A stretch of DNA of 64,000 nucleotides from CAZEDM01 sp964511075 (lineage in GTDB: Bacteria > Zixibacteria > MSB-5A5 > RBG-16-43-9). The position numbers were made by a program, and so were the translations under genes. The notes under the pieces are model-generated. The model saw only the letters and a list, made by a program, of their open reading frames with translations, searched no databases and was not told the origin of the DNA. The stretch spans positions 1-64,000 of the forward strand of contig CAZEDM010000009.1 in NCBI GenBank assembly GCA_964511075.1, in the 5' to 3' direction. Positions 33,441 through 42,712 of this stretch are shown one piece after another (position 1 is the first letter of the stretch; the number at the start of each line of letters is the position of its first letter).

Positions 33441-36134
33441 CTATTTCAGCAGGCTCATCTTGGCGGTTTTGGTAAAGGAACCAGCCTGTATCTGGTAAAG
33501 ATAGATTCCTGAGGCAACCTTTTCTCCCCTGTCGTTCTTACCGTCCCAGAAGATATTTCTTATACCGGCGCTCTGGAATTCGTCTATTAATACCCTTACC
33601 TTTTCACCCAGGATGTTATAAATGACGAGCTTAACATTACAATCCTCAGGTAAGTCGTATTCTATCTGAGTCTGTGCATTAAAGGGATTAGGATAGTTCT
33701 GACCCAAGAAGAAATCCTCAGGCAGATTTGTATTGGCAGTAAGTTTGTTCGGGTAATCCGGGCACATATCCTTGTGGCCTGTGGTTATTGTCTGAACAGA
33801 ACTGTAATACCCCTCATCCCCTTCTGTATCCACTGCATAGACATAAAGGTTGTAACTTGTCAGGGTCTCCAGGCATAGAGTATCACACAATCCGTATATT
33901 GGACCCTCATAGGTAGTAGGTCCACCCCATTCCACAATCTTGACCATATAATAGTCAATATCCAGCTTCTGGTTGTCTGGCGGCGACCAGTAGAGAAAAA
34001 CTTGGTTAGTCTTCTGACATCCACCTGGGGGACCTCCACTATAAAGAGTCGGAGGTGGAGTTTGGGGATCAGAAGAGGAAGGAACAGCTTTCGCTGTGCC
34101 TCCTATACATTCCACAAGAGCCTCAAAATCAGTGGGCGGATTCGGTCTGGATTTGATCTCCTTCTCATTGCTGTAAGTTCCGTATTTGCCATCACCAAAT
34201 CCCCTGACCTTATAAGTATAAGTTTCGCTTCCCACAGGAACGTAATCCCAAATTACAGTGACATCAGGATCGAAGGTCTCAATAACTTCCCATTGGTTGT
34301 TGGTGGCATCTTTTCTCTCAAGCTCATAGCCCTCTTCATTAGAATAGGCATTGTTCCAGCTTACTACAATAGCAGGTGTAACATCCCGGGAAGTTGGAAT
34401 TGCTCCCAAATCCAATTTGTATTCGCCCAGGATGGTCAGGAAAAAGCTTGTGCCTGTGTAATAAGTAGGATACCACTCTTCACCAAAAATATCATAATAG
34501 CAATAAGTGTAAACATTGCATTCTGTGGGAGTAACACTGCCCGGCACCACATCACAGAAACCCATCCCGAAATTGGGATTCTCTGGAGAATAGCCAATGG
34601 TTGGAACCCCCCTTCCCCAGACATAAGGAGTGTCAACAAAGGCATGGGGGAAATCCACAAATCTCCTCACCTCGTGTTTTCTCGCAAAAAAACAATCCCC
34701 TTGACCTATACCCGGTGTATCATAGAAACAAATATAATCTAGATCAGAAGCATAGTCATATCCCACCGGTTTGTTTAAATGCACTAAGGAATAAGGAAAT
34801 TGTAGAAACTCCAAAGCCTTGCGGGCATTAATCCGACCAGTGCCTGTTCCTTGGTCCCAACCAGGACCAGTCGTTGGATCATTGGGATCGTTGATGTCAT
34901 CTGCCGAAATACGCAGGATCTGTTCTAGATCGTCATTATACAAAGTTAGACCGCGAGCACTGCTTGCATACCCTTTGAGCAAACTTGCGGTTCCCGTAGC
35001 ATGCGGCGCCGCCATTGAAGTCCCAGCATTATAGGCATAACCATCGGTTGGTACGGTGGAGAGAATATTCCGACCGTTCACTCCATCGAAGTTGCCGCCG
35101 GGCGCCGCTACGTCAATGTAAGGTCTCGCAAAGGAATACCACGACCTCTTATCCCCATTCGTAGATGCACCAACATTGAGGATGCCTTGCCCGTAGGCAT
35201 TTGGGTAATCCTCAGGGGATCCGTCTTCTGGCATTGCTGCACAGGAAACCGCATTGGATTTGTATGCGTACGCAAATGCACTTGCAAGAGTCACCAAAAA
35301 GAAGTTGTTACCTTGTCCCCAGCTGTCATTGACGATGCGGGCGCCAGCATCTACAGCAGCTCTCACTGCTGCTGCTGTCTGGGGGATGTCGCCCCTAATC
35401 TGGGAATTGATGGAGCAGTTCCAGTCTACACCGGCGACGCCGAAAGAATTGTTGCCATTAGCAGCTGCGATTCCAGCAACATGCGTTGCGTGAGAAGAAG
35501 ACCCTGTATTGCCAGAAACCCGACCACTCAGGTCTGAGTAATGGGGATAGACTCCACCATCAACGACAGCGATCATCACGCTGGATGTTCCCTGCCAGAT
35601 GTCCCACGCTTCTGTGGCATGTATGTCTGCACCGGGTGTTCCTCCATATTGGCCCGTATTAAACATGTTCCACTGTAGGTCGAAATATTGATCGTTTGGA
35701 ATCAAGCGAAGTTGAGTATTAGCGTTAGGCTCGGCATAGATAACCTCGGGCAGACGTTTTAGGTCATCAATAGCTCTCAGCCTATCTTGATCAATAGGGA
35801 GACGAAGCTTAAAAACCTGTGTCAGATCTGGGGATTTGATAACCAAGCCTTCTTCTGTTATTTTAAGCGTATCGCTGGGATCAAAATTGGGAAAGGCTTT
35901 TTGGACATAATCTACACGGTTAGTATCAAGTACAGAGCGCAGTTCTGTTGAAGAAATAGATATTTTATCTAATTCTGCGCTCAGAGAATCGGCCGGCAGT
36001 TGCACAATATCCGGCTGAAACATGACGATGATCTCTCGGTCAGCATCCGGGTTGCTCTCCTGACTCCAGAGCAGTGCTGGGGATATGGTGAAGATCAACA
36101 ACGCGCCAATCAAAATTTGAATAATAGACTTCAT
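33441..36134 (-). CDS. Subtilisin-like (S8) protease with T9SS sorting domain
   Basis: 897 residues from the ATG at 36134 (ggaggg upstream); the frame continues upstream but the signal peptide begins here. The signal peptide ends LLWS-QES, leaving Gln first. Propeptide to ~140. The catalytic domain has Asp192 (VVDGGVYPH), His215 (SSSHATHVAGI) and Ser373 (AGTSMAAPHA). The oxyanion-hole box, normally AAGN or AMGN, reads AAMPEDGS (~299-306), so the usual Asn seems replaced. A fibronectin-III-like region (~610-800) and a full Por/T9SS sorting domain (YPNPFNAQT, YNILGEKVRVL, SGIYLYQIQAGSF) follow. It should be exported through SprA. Confidence 0.88.
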   Translation of the reverse strand: MKSIIQILIGALLIFTISPALLWSQESNPDADREIIVMFQPDIVQLPADSLSAELDKISISSTELRSVLDTNRVDYVQKAFPNFDPSDTLKITEEGLVIKSPDLTQVFKLRLPIDQDRLRAIDDLKRLPEVIYAEPNANTQLRLIPNDQYFDLQWNMFNTGQYGGTPGADIHATEAWDIWQGTSSVMIAVVDGGVYPHYSDLSGRVSGNTGSSSHATHVAGIAAANGNNSFGVAGVDWNCSINSQIRGDIPQTAAAVRAAVDAGARIVNDSWGQGNNFFLVTLASAFAYAYKSNAVSCAAMPEDGSPEDYPNAYGQGILNVGASTNGDKRSWYSFARPYIDVAAPGGNFDGVNGRNILSTVPTDGYAYNAGTSMAAPHATGTASLLKGYASSARGLTLYNDDLEQILRISADDINDPNDPTTGPGWDQGTGTGRINARKALEFLQFPYSLVHLNKPVGYDYASDLDYICFYDTPGIGQGDCFFARKHEVRRFVDFPHAFVDTPYVWGRGVPTIGYSPENPNFGMGFCDVVPGSVTPTECNVYTYCYYDIFGEEWYPTYYTGTSFFLTILGEYKLDLGAIPTSRDVTPAIVVSWNNAYSNEEGYELERKDATNNQWEVIETFDPDVTVIWDYVPVGSETYTYKVRGFGDGKYGTYSNEKEIKSRPNPPTDFEALVECIGGTAKAVPSSSDPQTPPPTLYSGGPPGGCQKTNQVFLYWSPPDNQKLDIDYYMVKIVEWGGPTTYEGPIYGLCDTLCLETLTSYNLYVYAVDTEGDEGYYSSVQTITTGHKDMCPDYPNKLTANTNLPEDFFLGQNYPNPFNAQTQIEYDLPEDCNVKLVIYNILGEKVRVLIDEFQSAGIRNIFWDGKNDRGEKVASGIYLYQIQAGSFTKTAKMSLLK

Positions 36135-36340
36135 TATAATACCCTCCTTCCAAAAAAACTGTTGTTTTTGACCAATCAAAAACTTATAAATAAAATGCCC
36201 TCGAGAGCAGACGGTTCTTGTGAATGAGTCCTGCGTGACCATTCCAAAGAGAAGCTGCCCGGGGGCCCTTTATTCTGGGCAGTCACCTGTATAGACTCCT
36301 TTAAATATTTAGAAGAATTTTCAAGTTCCGGATGAACCCG

Positions 36341-37324
36341 TCAATACGGTGGATAATTAAAAGTGAGCTGGCGCTTTTCTCCGCTTTCGATATTAATGAT
36401 CCACAGTGTGCCATTTTTATAACTGAAATCGGTAAAGCGATAGCTCAAATAGACGATCTCTTTGCTGTTTGGGCTCCAGCTAAAACCTTCGCCGACCCCA
36501 TCGGTGGTTAACTGGCTAAGGCCACTTCCATCTGCATTGATCAGATAGAGATGAATTAAACCTTTTCCAGAAACTTGCAAGAGGAAAGCTATCTTCCTGC
36601 CATCTGGCGAGACTTTTGGCTCCCCTAAGCGATTTATCCGATCCGAATAAATCTGGATTTTAGATGAATGGTCTATTGCTTCAATCCAAATACCTGCCGC
36701 ACCATAAACTAACCTTTGTCCATCTGGAAACCAATCGGGTTGACCACCAGATGAAAAGTAGTTTTTGATGCCTGAGCCATCTGTTGGGGAAATCCACACG
36801 CCTACTGTATCGCCAATAGTATTGCTGTATGCGACCCACTCTCCATTCGGACTCCAGCTAGGATAGAAATTACGTCCTTCAAAGGTGAGTTGAGTCAGTG
36901 TGGTTGTGTCAAACGTCGTCCCTGTAAACCGCATCTTGTAAATCTGCGCTCCAGTTTCAAAGGCAATCCACTCCCCGCTTGATGACCAATCTGGTTCACT
37001 CAGTTCATAAGACAGCACTCTCCGCATATCTGTTCCATCTGCATCAAACAGCCAGAACCCGCTTGAATCTAACTCGAACTCATATCTTACATCTGTTAGA
37101 CAACCTTTATCATCATAGCTTAGAACGATTTGTTTAAGTGGGGTGTGATTAAATCCGATAAATTGACCACTTGGATGCCATGTCGGACTACCATATGACG
37201 AAAGTGCAACGATTCGGAGAGAAGTACAGCGCGGTTTGACGGGATTAGTTTTGTTACAAGATATCCATAGACACATAAAGAGTGTCACAATTATAACTTC
37301 AAGAGTTGTCCTAAACGCTCTCAT
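36341..37324 (-). CDS. PD40/TolB-like beta-propeller lipoprotein
   Basis: 327 residues from the ATG at 37324, chosen because it begins a lipoprotein signal ending LWISC (Cys23); the frame extends 40 codons further upstream. Six PD40 blades are visible (PTWHPSGQFIGFN, PDWSSSGEWIAFE, PSWSPNGEWVAYS, PDWFPDGQRLVYG, PKVSPDGRKIAFL, FSWSPNSKEIVYL). Such propellers bind proteins at the envelope. The adjacent broken gene is a related copy. Confidence 0.8.
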   Translation of the reverse strand: MRAFRTTLEVIIVTLFMCLWISCNKTNPVKPRCTSLRIVALSSYGSPTWHPSGQFIGFNHTPLKQIVLSYDDKGCLTDVRYEFELDSSGFWLFDADGTDMRRVLSYELSEPDWSSSGEWIAFETGAQIYKMRFTGTTFDTTTLTQLTFEGRNFYPSWSPNGEWVAYSNTIGDTVGVWISPTDGSGIKNYFSSGGQPDWFPDGQRLVYGAAGIWIEAIDHSSKIQIYSDRINRLGEPKVSPDGRKIAFLLQVSGKGLIHLYLINADGSGLSQLTTDGVGEGFSWSPNSKEIVYLSYRFTDFSYKNGTLWIINIESGEKRQLTFNYPPY

Positions 37325-37462
37325 TATTCCTAATGGTCGAAAAATTGTAACGTATCTTTTCCCTTGCATAAACAAGGGATAGATCAATAACCATGCTACT
37401 ATGATTACTGACATATATTTCTCCATTGTTTTTCTACTTTTCATCTGCTGGGTCTAAACTTA

Positions 37463-37818
37463 TCACCCTACAGTGAAAATCTGCCCGCCTCTTAACATTG
37501 CGAGCTTCTTTCCATCCGGACTCCAAGTTGGAAGCTAAATCCCTCAATCAGCGGTTGGGTTTCTCCATTCTCTGAATTCACTAACCAGATGCCACAAGAC
37601 CACTGGTCGACCTTATCGTCTCCATCTGTGTCAGCACTACCACAGTGTTCCGCCGCAATCCATTTACCCTCTGGATGCCAAGCTGGATGATCAAAATATG
37701 CCGGCAATATAGATGGTTCTGATCCACCTCCTCCATCCGTTGGCTTCTTCCTGGTACACCCAGTATAAATCAAAAAAAGTGAAATCAGAAGAAAACAGAT
37801 GTTTCTGATTAAACGCAT
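37463..37818 (-). pseudogene. Broken PD40 lipoprotein gene (frameshift and early stop)
   Basis: The frame from 37818 encodes a lipoprotein signal (IYTGC) and a first PD40 blade (YFDHPAWHPEGKWIAAEHCG), then ends abruptly after GFSFQLGVRMERSSQC. In another frame just there (37525-37463) the sequence reads WSPDGKKLAMLRGGQIFTVG and a stop, exactly the next blade. One or two bases have been gained or lost near 37526-37540, and the rest of the propeller is gone. It is a decayed relative of the neighbour. Confidence 0.75.
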
Positions 37819-37901
37819 AATACTTATCTCGTTATTCAGATTTTATTAATTTCATTAATTAAAATAATTCCTCACAATCCATTTATCAAGAATTAATTTA
37901 T

Positions 37902-37929
37902 AAAAAAAGCCCCCAATATGGGGGCTTTT
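37902..37929 (-). terminator. Terminator after the second cohesin-like gene
   Basis: AAAGCCCCC / GGGGGCTTT stem with loop AATAT; on the minus strand it ends in a T run. Confidence 0.85.
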
Positions 37930-37960
37930 AATGCAGAAAGGAAATGAGGAACGAACAATA

Positions 37961-38737
37961 CTATTTCAGTAGGCTCATCTTGGCGGTTTTGGTAAAGGAA
38001 CCAGCCTGTATCTGGTAGAAATAGATGCCGGAGGAAACCTCCTGGCCGCCGTCGTTCTTGCCGTCCCAGATCACCTGTTTGTATCCTGCGGTCTGCTGCT
38101 CGTCCACCAGAGTCTTTACCTTCTGTCCCAGGATATTGTAAACGGCCAGCTTGACAAAAGCGTCCGCCGGAAGCGCATAGCTGATGGTGGTCTTGGGATT
38201 GAAGGGGTTAGGATAGTTCTGGGATAAGGAGAACTGCGCGGGCAGGGCCTGCTCCTGTTTGCTTACCAGCTCGACGGGGTTGAACTCGTAGTCAAGCTCT
38301 CTTGCCTGGGTGTTAACCAGGGAGATCCCCTTCTGATGATAGATGGTGGTCTCTTCTAACTTGACCGTTCCCTCGCCCTTGAATTCTAAGTTCAGGAGAA
38401 TGCCTTCCCCTGTGGGAAGTGCCTCAGCCTGAAAAGGTATAACCACCGCCAGAATGGTCTTCTTCTCGTTGTCGATCTGGGTGAACTTAACCCCGTTCTT
38501 CCCGTCATCGGCTACATAATCTGCTATTCCGTTGGAGAAATCAGCCCTGGTGCAGATAACATCTGTTCCCGGCTCGGCAAATTTCAAAGCAACGGCTACC
38601 CCGCCCAGGGGCTCATCCGCAGAAAGGTTCAGAGATACCTTTCCCAGCTCACCTGTAGGAACTACTTTGTTAACTGCCCAGGAAGCGCTTCCCAGGATTA
38701 ATATCAGGACTACAATCAAGGATATTCTTTTGAACAT
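37961..38737 (-). CDS. Cohesin-like domain protein with T9SS sorting domain (second copy)
   Basis: 258 residues: signal peptide (SASWA-VNK), a cohesin-like beta domain at ~30-160 (ADEPLGGVAVALKF, TRADFSNG, LPTGEGILLNLEF), and a Por/T9SS sorting domain (SLSQNYPNPFNPKT, YNILGQKVKTL, SGIYFYQIQAGSF). It parallels the protein at 4194. The last ~65 coding bases and the 3' region are nearly identical to those of the subtilase gene at 33441. The promoter is well defined and the leader is about 230 bases long. Confidence 0.85.
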   Translation of the reverse strand: MFKRISLIVVLILILGSASWAVNKVVPTGELGKVSLNLSADEPLGGVAVALKFAEPGTDVICTRADFSNGIADYVADDGKNGVKFTQIDNEKKTILAVVIPFQAEALPTGEGILLNLEFKGEGTVKLEETTIYHQKGISLVNTQARELDYEFNPVELVSKQEQALPAQFSLSQNYPNPFNPKTTISYALPADAFVKLAVYNILGQKVKTLVDEQQTAGYKQVIWDGKNDGGQEVSSGIYFYQIQAGSFTKTAKMSLLK

Positions 38738-38974
38738 AAATTATACTCCTTTCTCCAAAAGGTTAAAGGGTGCTGATCAGGTTGGTCTCTCCTCCTTTTA
38801 CCTCCGTTTTAGTCCCCCTCGGAACTTCCTTCACCTCCTTTTAAAGGGGCTGTGAAAGGGTTAAGAACCAACTCCTTTAAGCGAATGTAATCCACGCCCT
38901 TCCTTTTGTTTAATAAAATACAGAAAACCCGCCGCTAATGAACTTCCATTATTTTTACGTAGAATCTCGTCTTA
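38738..38974 (-). other. Long 5' leader of the second cohesin-like gene
   Basis: About 230 bases between promoter and start, with several Shine-Dalgarno-like stretches (aaggaggtga at ~38830, ggaggagaga at ~38790) that have no start codon at a useful distance. No frame. Possibly regulated at the RNA level. Confidence 0.4.
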
Positions 38975-39003
38975 ATTATAGCTCAAGGATTAAATATTGT
39001 CAA
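38975..39003 (-). promoter_or_regulatory. Sigma70-type promoter for the second cohesin-like gene
   Basis: On the minus strand TTGACA (39003-38998), 17 bases, TATAAT (38980-38975): a full consensus match. Confidence 0.75.
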
Positions 39004-39159
39004 GAGAAAAATTCATTTTTTAAAGGTTTTTTTAACTGCCGTAATTTAAGAATAGTAAACTCGTAATTTCATAATAAAAGGCAAAAGATCACTGCAAGTA
39101 AAGCATTGTACAAAAGGAAGATACCTAACATAAATTCTTTGCCTGTTTACCTAAAGTCC

Positions 39160-39188
39160 TTGACAGGTCCGTAAAAAAGGTTTAATAT
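39160..39188 (+). promoter_or_regulatory. Sigma70-type promoter for recG
   Basis: TTGACA at 39160-39165, 17 bases, TAATAT at 39183-39188, with the recG start at 39224. Confidence 0.7.
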
Positions 39189-39223
39189 AAACTTCAAATT
39201 GACATCTTCCTCAAGGAGTTTTT

Positions 39224-41362
39224 TTGTCGGTTGTCCCTCCAGCAAAGACTCGGGATTTTTCAAGGAGAATCGATCTCCGGAGCCCGGTACAGTATCTGAA
39301 AGGGATAGGGCCTGCTAAGGGGAAGGCATTAGCTTCCCTGGGGATAAAGACCGTAGAGGATTTCTTGTATCATATCCCCCGCAGGTATCTGGACCGCAGT
39401 ACCATCACTCCCATAGGCCAGCTTCAGGTCAACACCCGGGCAACGGTGATGGGGGTGGTCGAATCCTACGGTATAAAAAGATGGCGTCCTCCCCAGTACT
39501 GGGTGATTCTGAGGGAAGGCAAAAGCTTTTTGAAACTGGTCTGGTTCTCCGGGGTCAGATATATTCAGAACAGGTTCAAGGAAGGAGACACGGTCATGGC
39601 CTCGGGTGAGGTTAAGGATTTTTACGGACTGCAGATGCCTCATCCGGAATTCGAGATAATCTCCGGCTCCCTGGATGCAGATTCGGATAAATTGATTCAC
39701 ACCGGAAGAGTGATTCCCTTGTATCCTTCAACTTCAGAGCTGAAAAGCCTTTTCCTGGACAGTCGCGGCTTCCGCAGAAGCATAAGTTTTCTTCTGGAGA
39801 ACCTCATGCCCGGGATCCAGGAGACGCTTCCCCTCAAGGTCAGGGAAGAGCTTAATCTCCCCTCCTTGGAGTGGTCCCTGAGGAACATACATTTCCCCGA
39901 TTCCTTGGCAGAGGCAAAAAGAGCCAGAGCGAGGTTAGCCTTTGAGGAACTGTTCTATTTAGAGTTGCTACTGGTTTTAAGGAAGAAAAGGTCCGAGGTA
40001 AAAGAGGAGGGGATAATCCTCAAAAGGCCGGGTGAATTGATAAAAAAATTCATGGAAAGTCTGCCTTTCGAATTGACATCCGCCCAGAGAAAAGTCCTGA
40101 ATGAGATCTATCAGGATGTCTCCTCGGGAAAAGCCATGCACAGGTTGCTCCAGGGGGATGTGGGTTCAGGCAAAACCATCGTGGCACTGGTTGCCATGCT
40201 TATGGCTATTGAAAACGGTTATCAGTCCGCACTTATGGTCCCGACTGAAGTCCTGGCAGAACAGCATCACCTCAGCCTGAGCTTTCTTTTGGAGCCATTG
40301 AAGATCGAACCCCTGCTTTTGACCAGTTCAGTCAAAGCCGGGGAACGGAGAAAGATATTGGAAAAGATCTCTTCGGGAGAGGGGAGGATAGCCATTGGCA
40401 CTCACTCTCTTATTCAAAAGGAGGTCAATTTCAATAAACTGGGTCTGGCGGTAATAGACGAGCAGCATCGCTTCGGAGTATTGCAGAGGCTGAGCTTAAA
40501 GCTTAAAGGTCAATCTCCCCATCTATTGGTGATGACCGCCACACCCATCCCTCGTACCTTAGCCCTGACAGTTTACGGGGATCTGGACATCTCGGTGATC
40601 GATCAGATGCCCCCGGGCAGGAAAAAGATCGAGACCAGGCTCTTGAATGATGATTCCTCTGAAAAAGGATATTCCTTCTTGGAAGAGGAGCTCAAGAAAG
40701 GCAGGCAGGCTTATGTGGTCTATCCTCTGATAGAGGAATCGGAAAAGGCGGATTTGAAGGCGGCAACTGAAGGGTACAGATACCTTCAGGAGAAGATATT
40801 CCCTCACAGAAAACTGGCTCTGCTTCACGGCAGGATCAAAAGGGAGGAGAGGGAAAAGATAATGAGGGATTTTCGCTCGAGAAAATACGAGATACTGGTG
40901 TGCACCACGGTGATAGAGGTGGGACTGGATATGCCCAATGCCACCCTGATGCTGATTGAGCATGCGGAGAGGTTCGGCCTTTCCCAGCTGCATCAGCTCA
41001 GGGGCAGGATTGGCAGAGGAGAGGAACAGTCCTATTGTATCCTGAAATTCTCGGATTCGGTCTCCGAGGATGCCCAGAAAAGGCTGAGGATTCTCTCCAG
41101 CACATCAGACGGGTTTCAGATCTCGGAAGCGGATTTGAAATTGAGAGGCCCAGGAGAGTTCTTCGGCACCAGACAGCACGGCTTGCCCAATCTAAGGATA
41201 GCGGATTTAACCGAGGATCTAGGGCTTCTGTATAAAGCACGGGATTGGGCTTTCAGGATCGTGCAGGAAGATCCGAACCTGAGCCTGAAGGATAATCACT
41301 GCCTGAGGAGTAAATTTATCAGAAAATACAAAGATAAATTTAAGCTGGCAGATGTGGGATAA
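39224..41362 (+). CDS. recG: ATP-dependent DNA helicase RecG
   Basis: 712 residues, TTG start with aaggag five bases upstream. The N-terminal wedge/OB part (PVQYLKGIGPAKGKALASLG, FLYHIPRRYLDRS) is followed by helicase motifs: Walker A GDVGSGKT (~311-318), Walker B DEQHRFG, the TATPIPRTLALTVYGDLD box, and the C-terminal QLRGRIGRGEEQSYC. It remodels stalled replication forks and branched DNA. Length and order are normal. The following genes (DUF366, small protein, DUF1844) probably belong to the same transcript. Confidence 0.96.
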   Translation: MSVVPPAKTRDFSRRIDLRSPVQYLKGIGPAKGKALASLGIKTVEDFLYHIPRRYLDRSTITPIGQLQVNTRATVMGVVESYGIKRWRPPQYWVILREGKSFLKLVWFSGVRYIQNRFKEGDTVMASGEVKDFYGLQMPHPEFEIISGSLDADSDKLIHTGRVIPLYPSTSELKSLFLDSRGFRRSISFLLENLMPGIQETLPLKVREELNLPSLEWSLRNIHFPDSLAEAKRARARLAFEELFYLELLLVLRKKRSEVKEEGIILKRPGELIKKFMESLPFELTSAQRKVLNEIYQDVSSGKAMHRLLQGDVGSGKTIVALVAMLMAIENGYQSALMVPTEVLAEQHHLSLSFLLEPLKIEPLLLTSSVKAGERRKILEKISSGEGRIAIGTHSLIQKEVNFNKLGLAVIDEQHRFGVLQRLSLKLKGQSPHLLVMTATPIPRTLALTVYGDLDISVIDQMPPGRKKIETRLLNDDSSEKGYSFLEEELKKGRQAYVVYPLIEESEKADLKAATEGYRYLQEKIFPHRKLALLHGRIKREEREKIMRDFRSRKYEILVCTTVIEVGLDMPNATLMLIEHAERFGLSQLHQLRGRIGRGEEQSYCILKFSDSVSEDAQKRLRILSSTSDGFQISEADLKLRGPGEFFGTRQHGLPNLRIADLTEDLGLLYKARDWAFRIVQEDPNLSLKDNHCLRSKFIRKYKDKFKLADVG

Positions 41363-41411
41363 ATTTTATATATTCTTTTAAAGAATGGATTCGTAGAAAA
41401 AGTGAGGACAT

Positions 41412-41969
41412 ATGAAATCCCTTTTCGTATCCGAGGAGATCAAGTTTAACGGAGAGCAGCTTCTTTCACATTGGGCCTATAACCAGTTCGACCTTTTAGG
41501 GGATAACATAGTCGGATTCGTGGGTTCCTGTGAGCTGGAGGAAAAATATCTGGTGGGGATTGATCATTATAAGAAGAAAACGCAGATAAGAAGCGAGAAA
41601 ATGCTCCATTTCGTGGTGGAGCATTTCGACTTGGACCTGGAGAAAACCATCCTCAGACAAAAGATCCTGGTGTCCATCCTCAAGGATAAGCTGAATCACC
41701 GGCTCAGAGGGGACGTGGTGCAAAGATGGGGAGACGACATCTACGATGGGGATGCAAAGCTCACCATCTCCACCGTGGCCCGCACGAAAGTCTCCACCAA
41801 GATCCATCTGGCGATAAACATCTCCAGCCGGAATACCCCGGTCAAGACCAAGGGATTGGAGGACTACGGGATAGATCCTTTGGACATCGCTCAGGTGGTG
41901 ATGAATCAATTTCGCCTGGATATCAGAAGGGTTTCTGAGAGGTTGGTCAAAACCAGAAACATAGAATGA
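41412..41969 (+). CDS. DUF366 family protein
   Basis: 185 residues with the family features: opening EEIKFNGEQLLSHWAYNQF, the MLHFVVEHFDLDL box, the RWGDDIYDGDAKLTIS motif and VSTKIHLAINI. DUF366 proteins are small cytosolic proteins of unknown role, found in archaea and some bacteria. It lies 49 bases after recG. Confidence 0.8.
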   Translation: MKSLFVSEEIKFNGEQLLSHWAYNQFDLLGDNIVGFVGSCELEEKYLVGIDHYKKKTQIRSEKMLHFVVEHFDLDLEKTILRQKILVSILKDKLNHRLRGDVVQRWGDDIYDGDAKLTISTVARTKVSTKIHLAINISSRNTPVKTKGLEDYGIDPLDIAQVVMNQFRLDIRRVSERLVKTRNIE

Positions 41970-42014
41970 TGGAGATAAATTTATTTTTTTAACCTTAAGA
42001 GGATAAAGGGGAAA

Positions 42015-42212
42015 ATGAACACAGCAGAGAAATTAGAGGGCTTGTTGAAGGATGCTGCCAAGCTGGACAAAGGCATCAAGAAGATTATCTCCGAGACAAA
42101 AGACTATGATCTTTCTCGCCTGCTGAAGAAAACGGATGCCGAGTTGATGGACCTGCAGCATAATCTGGATCTGGCTTGTAAATTGGCTGTGAGGAAAAGA
42201 AAAAATAAATAA
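42015..42212 (+). CDS. Small helical protein
   Basis: 65 residues, mostly alpha-helical with Lys/Leu-rich heptad-like spacing (LEGLLKDAAKLDKGIKKI, LMDLQHNLDLACKLAV) and a basic end. aaaggggaaa before the ATG serves as ribosome site. No family recognised. It sits between DUF366 and DUF1844 on the same strand, so it is probably a real gene. Confidence 0.55.
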   Translation: MNTAEKLEGLLKDAAKLDKGIKKIISETKDYDLSRLLKKTDAELMDLQHNLDLACKLAVRKRKNK

Positions 42213-42239
42213 TCTCATTACTATACGGGTTATCAAGAT

Positions 42240-42575
42240 ATGAGCGAAGAGGACAAAACCAAGATCAAAGAGGACCTTTTCTTCCATCTGGTTTTTATGT
42301 TTCAGACCGCAGCCCTGCAGCAGATGGGGAAACTGATCAATCCACTTACCAAAAAGGTGGAAAGGAATCTGGAGCAGGCTAAATACTCCATCGACATTTT
42401 GGAGCTGCTACAGGAAAAAACCAGAGGGAACCTCAAGGAGGAAGAGAGCAAATATCTGGGAAACGTGTTATTCGAGCTGAGAATGAATTATCTGGAGGAA
42501 GTGAAAAAAGCCGAGGAAGCTCCAAAGGAGAAAGAAGAGAACTCCCCGGAATCTGACGGTGAAAAGAAAGAGTAG
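42240..42575 (+). CDS. DUF1844 family protein
   Basis: 111 residues: FHLVFMFQTAALQQMGKLIN, then AKYSIDILELLQEKTRGNL and LRMNYLEEVKKAEE are the family pattern. Small, helical, acidic C-terminal tail (EKEENSPESDGEKKE). Function unknown. A short terminator follows. Confidence 0.85.
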   Translation: MSEEDKTKIKEDLFFHLVFMFQTAALQQMGKLINPLTKKVERNLEQAKYSIDILELLQEKTRGNLKEEESKYLGNVLFELRMNYLEEVKKAEEAPKEKEENSPESDGEKKE

Positions 42576-42616
42576 TTCTAATCTATTTTAATGGTTTACT
42601 ATAAATAAAATAATCG

Positions 42617-42636
42617 CAGGGTTAACCCTGTTTTTT
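42617..42636 (+). terminator. Short terminator after DUF1844
   Basis: CAGGGTTAACCCTG (5-bp stem, 4-base loop) followed by six T. Confidence 0.6.
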
Positions 42637-42712
42637 AATGCAGATAGCTTTCTAGGTGGGTAGGAATTTTTGAGGGTGGCTGAGGAGGTTTGGAAATAAA
42701 AAGGGTTGAAAT

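Noticed and set aside
34002..34742. Plus-strand 246-codon frame inside the T9SS-sorted subtilase gene
   Set aside because: It is long, but it lies opposite a well-supported protein and shows no domain or ribosome site.
40559..40993. Minus-strand 144-codon frame inside recG
   Set aside because: Shadow of the helicase motifs, no own start signal.
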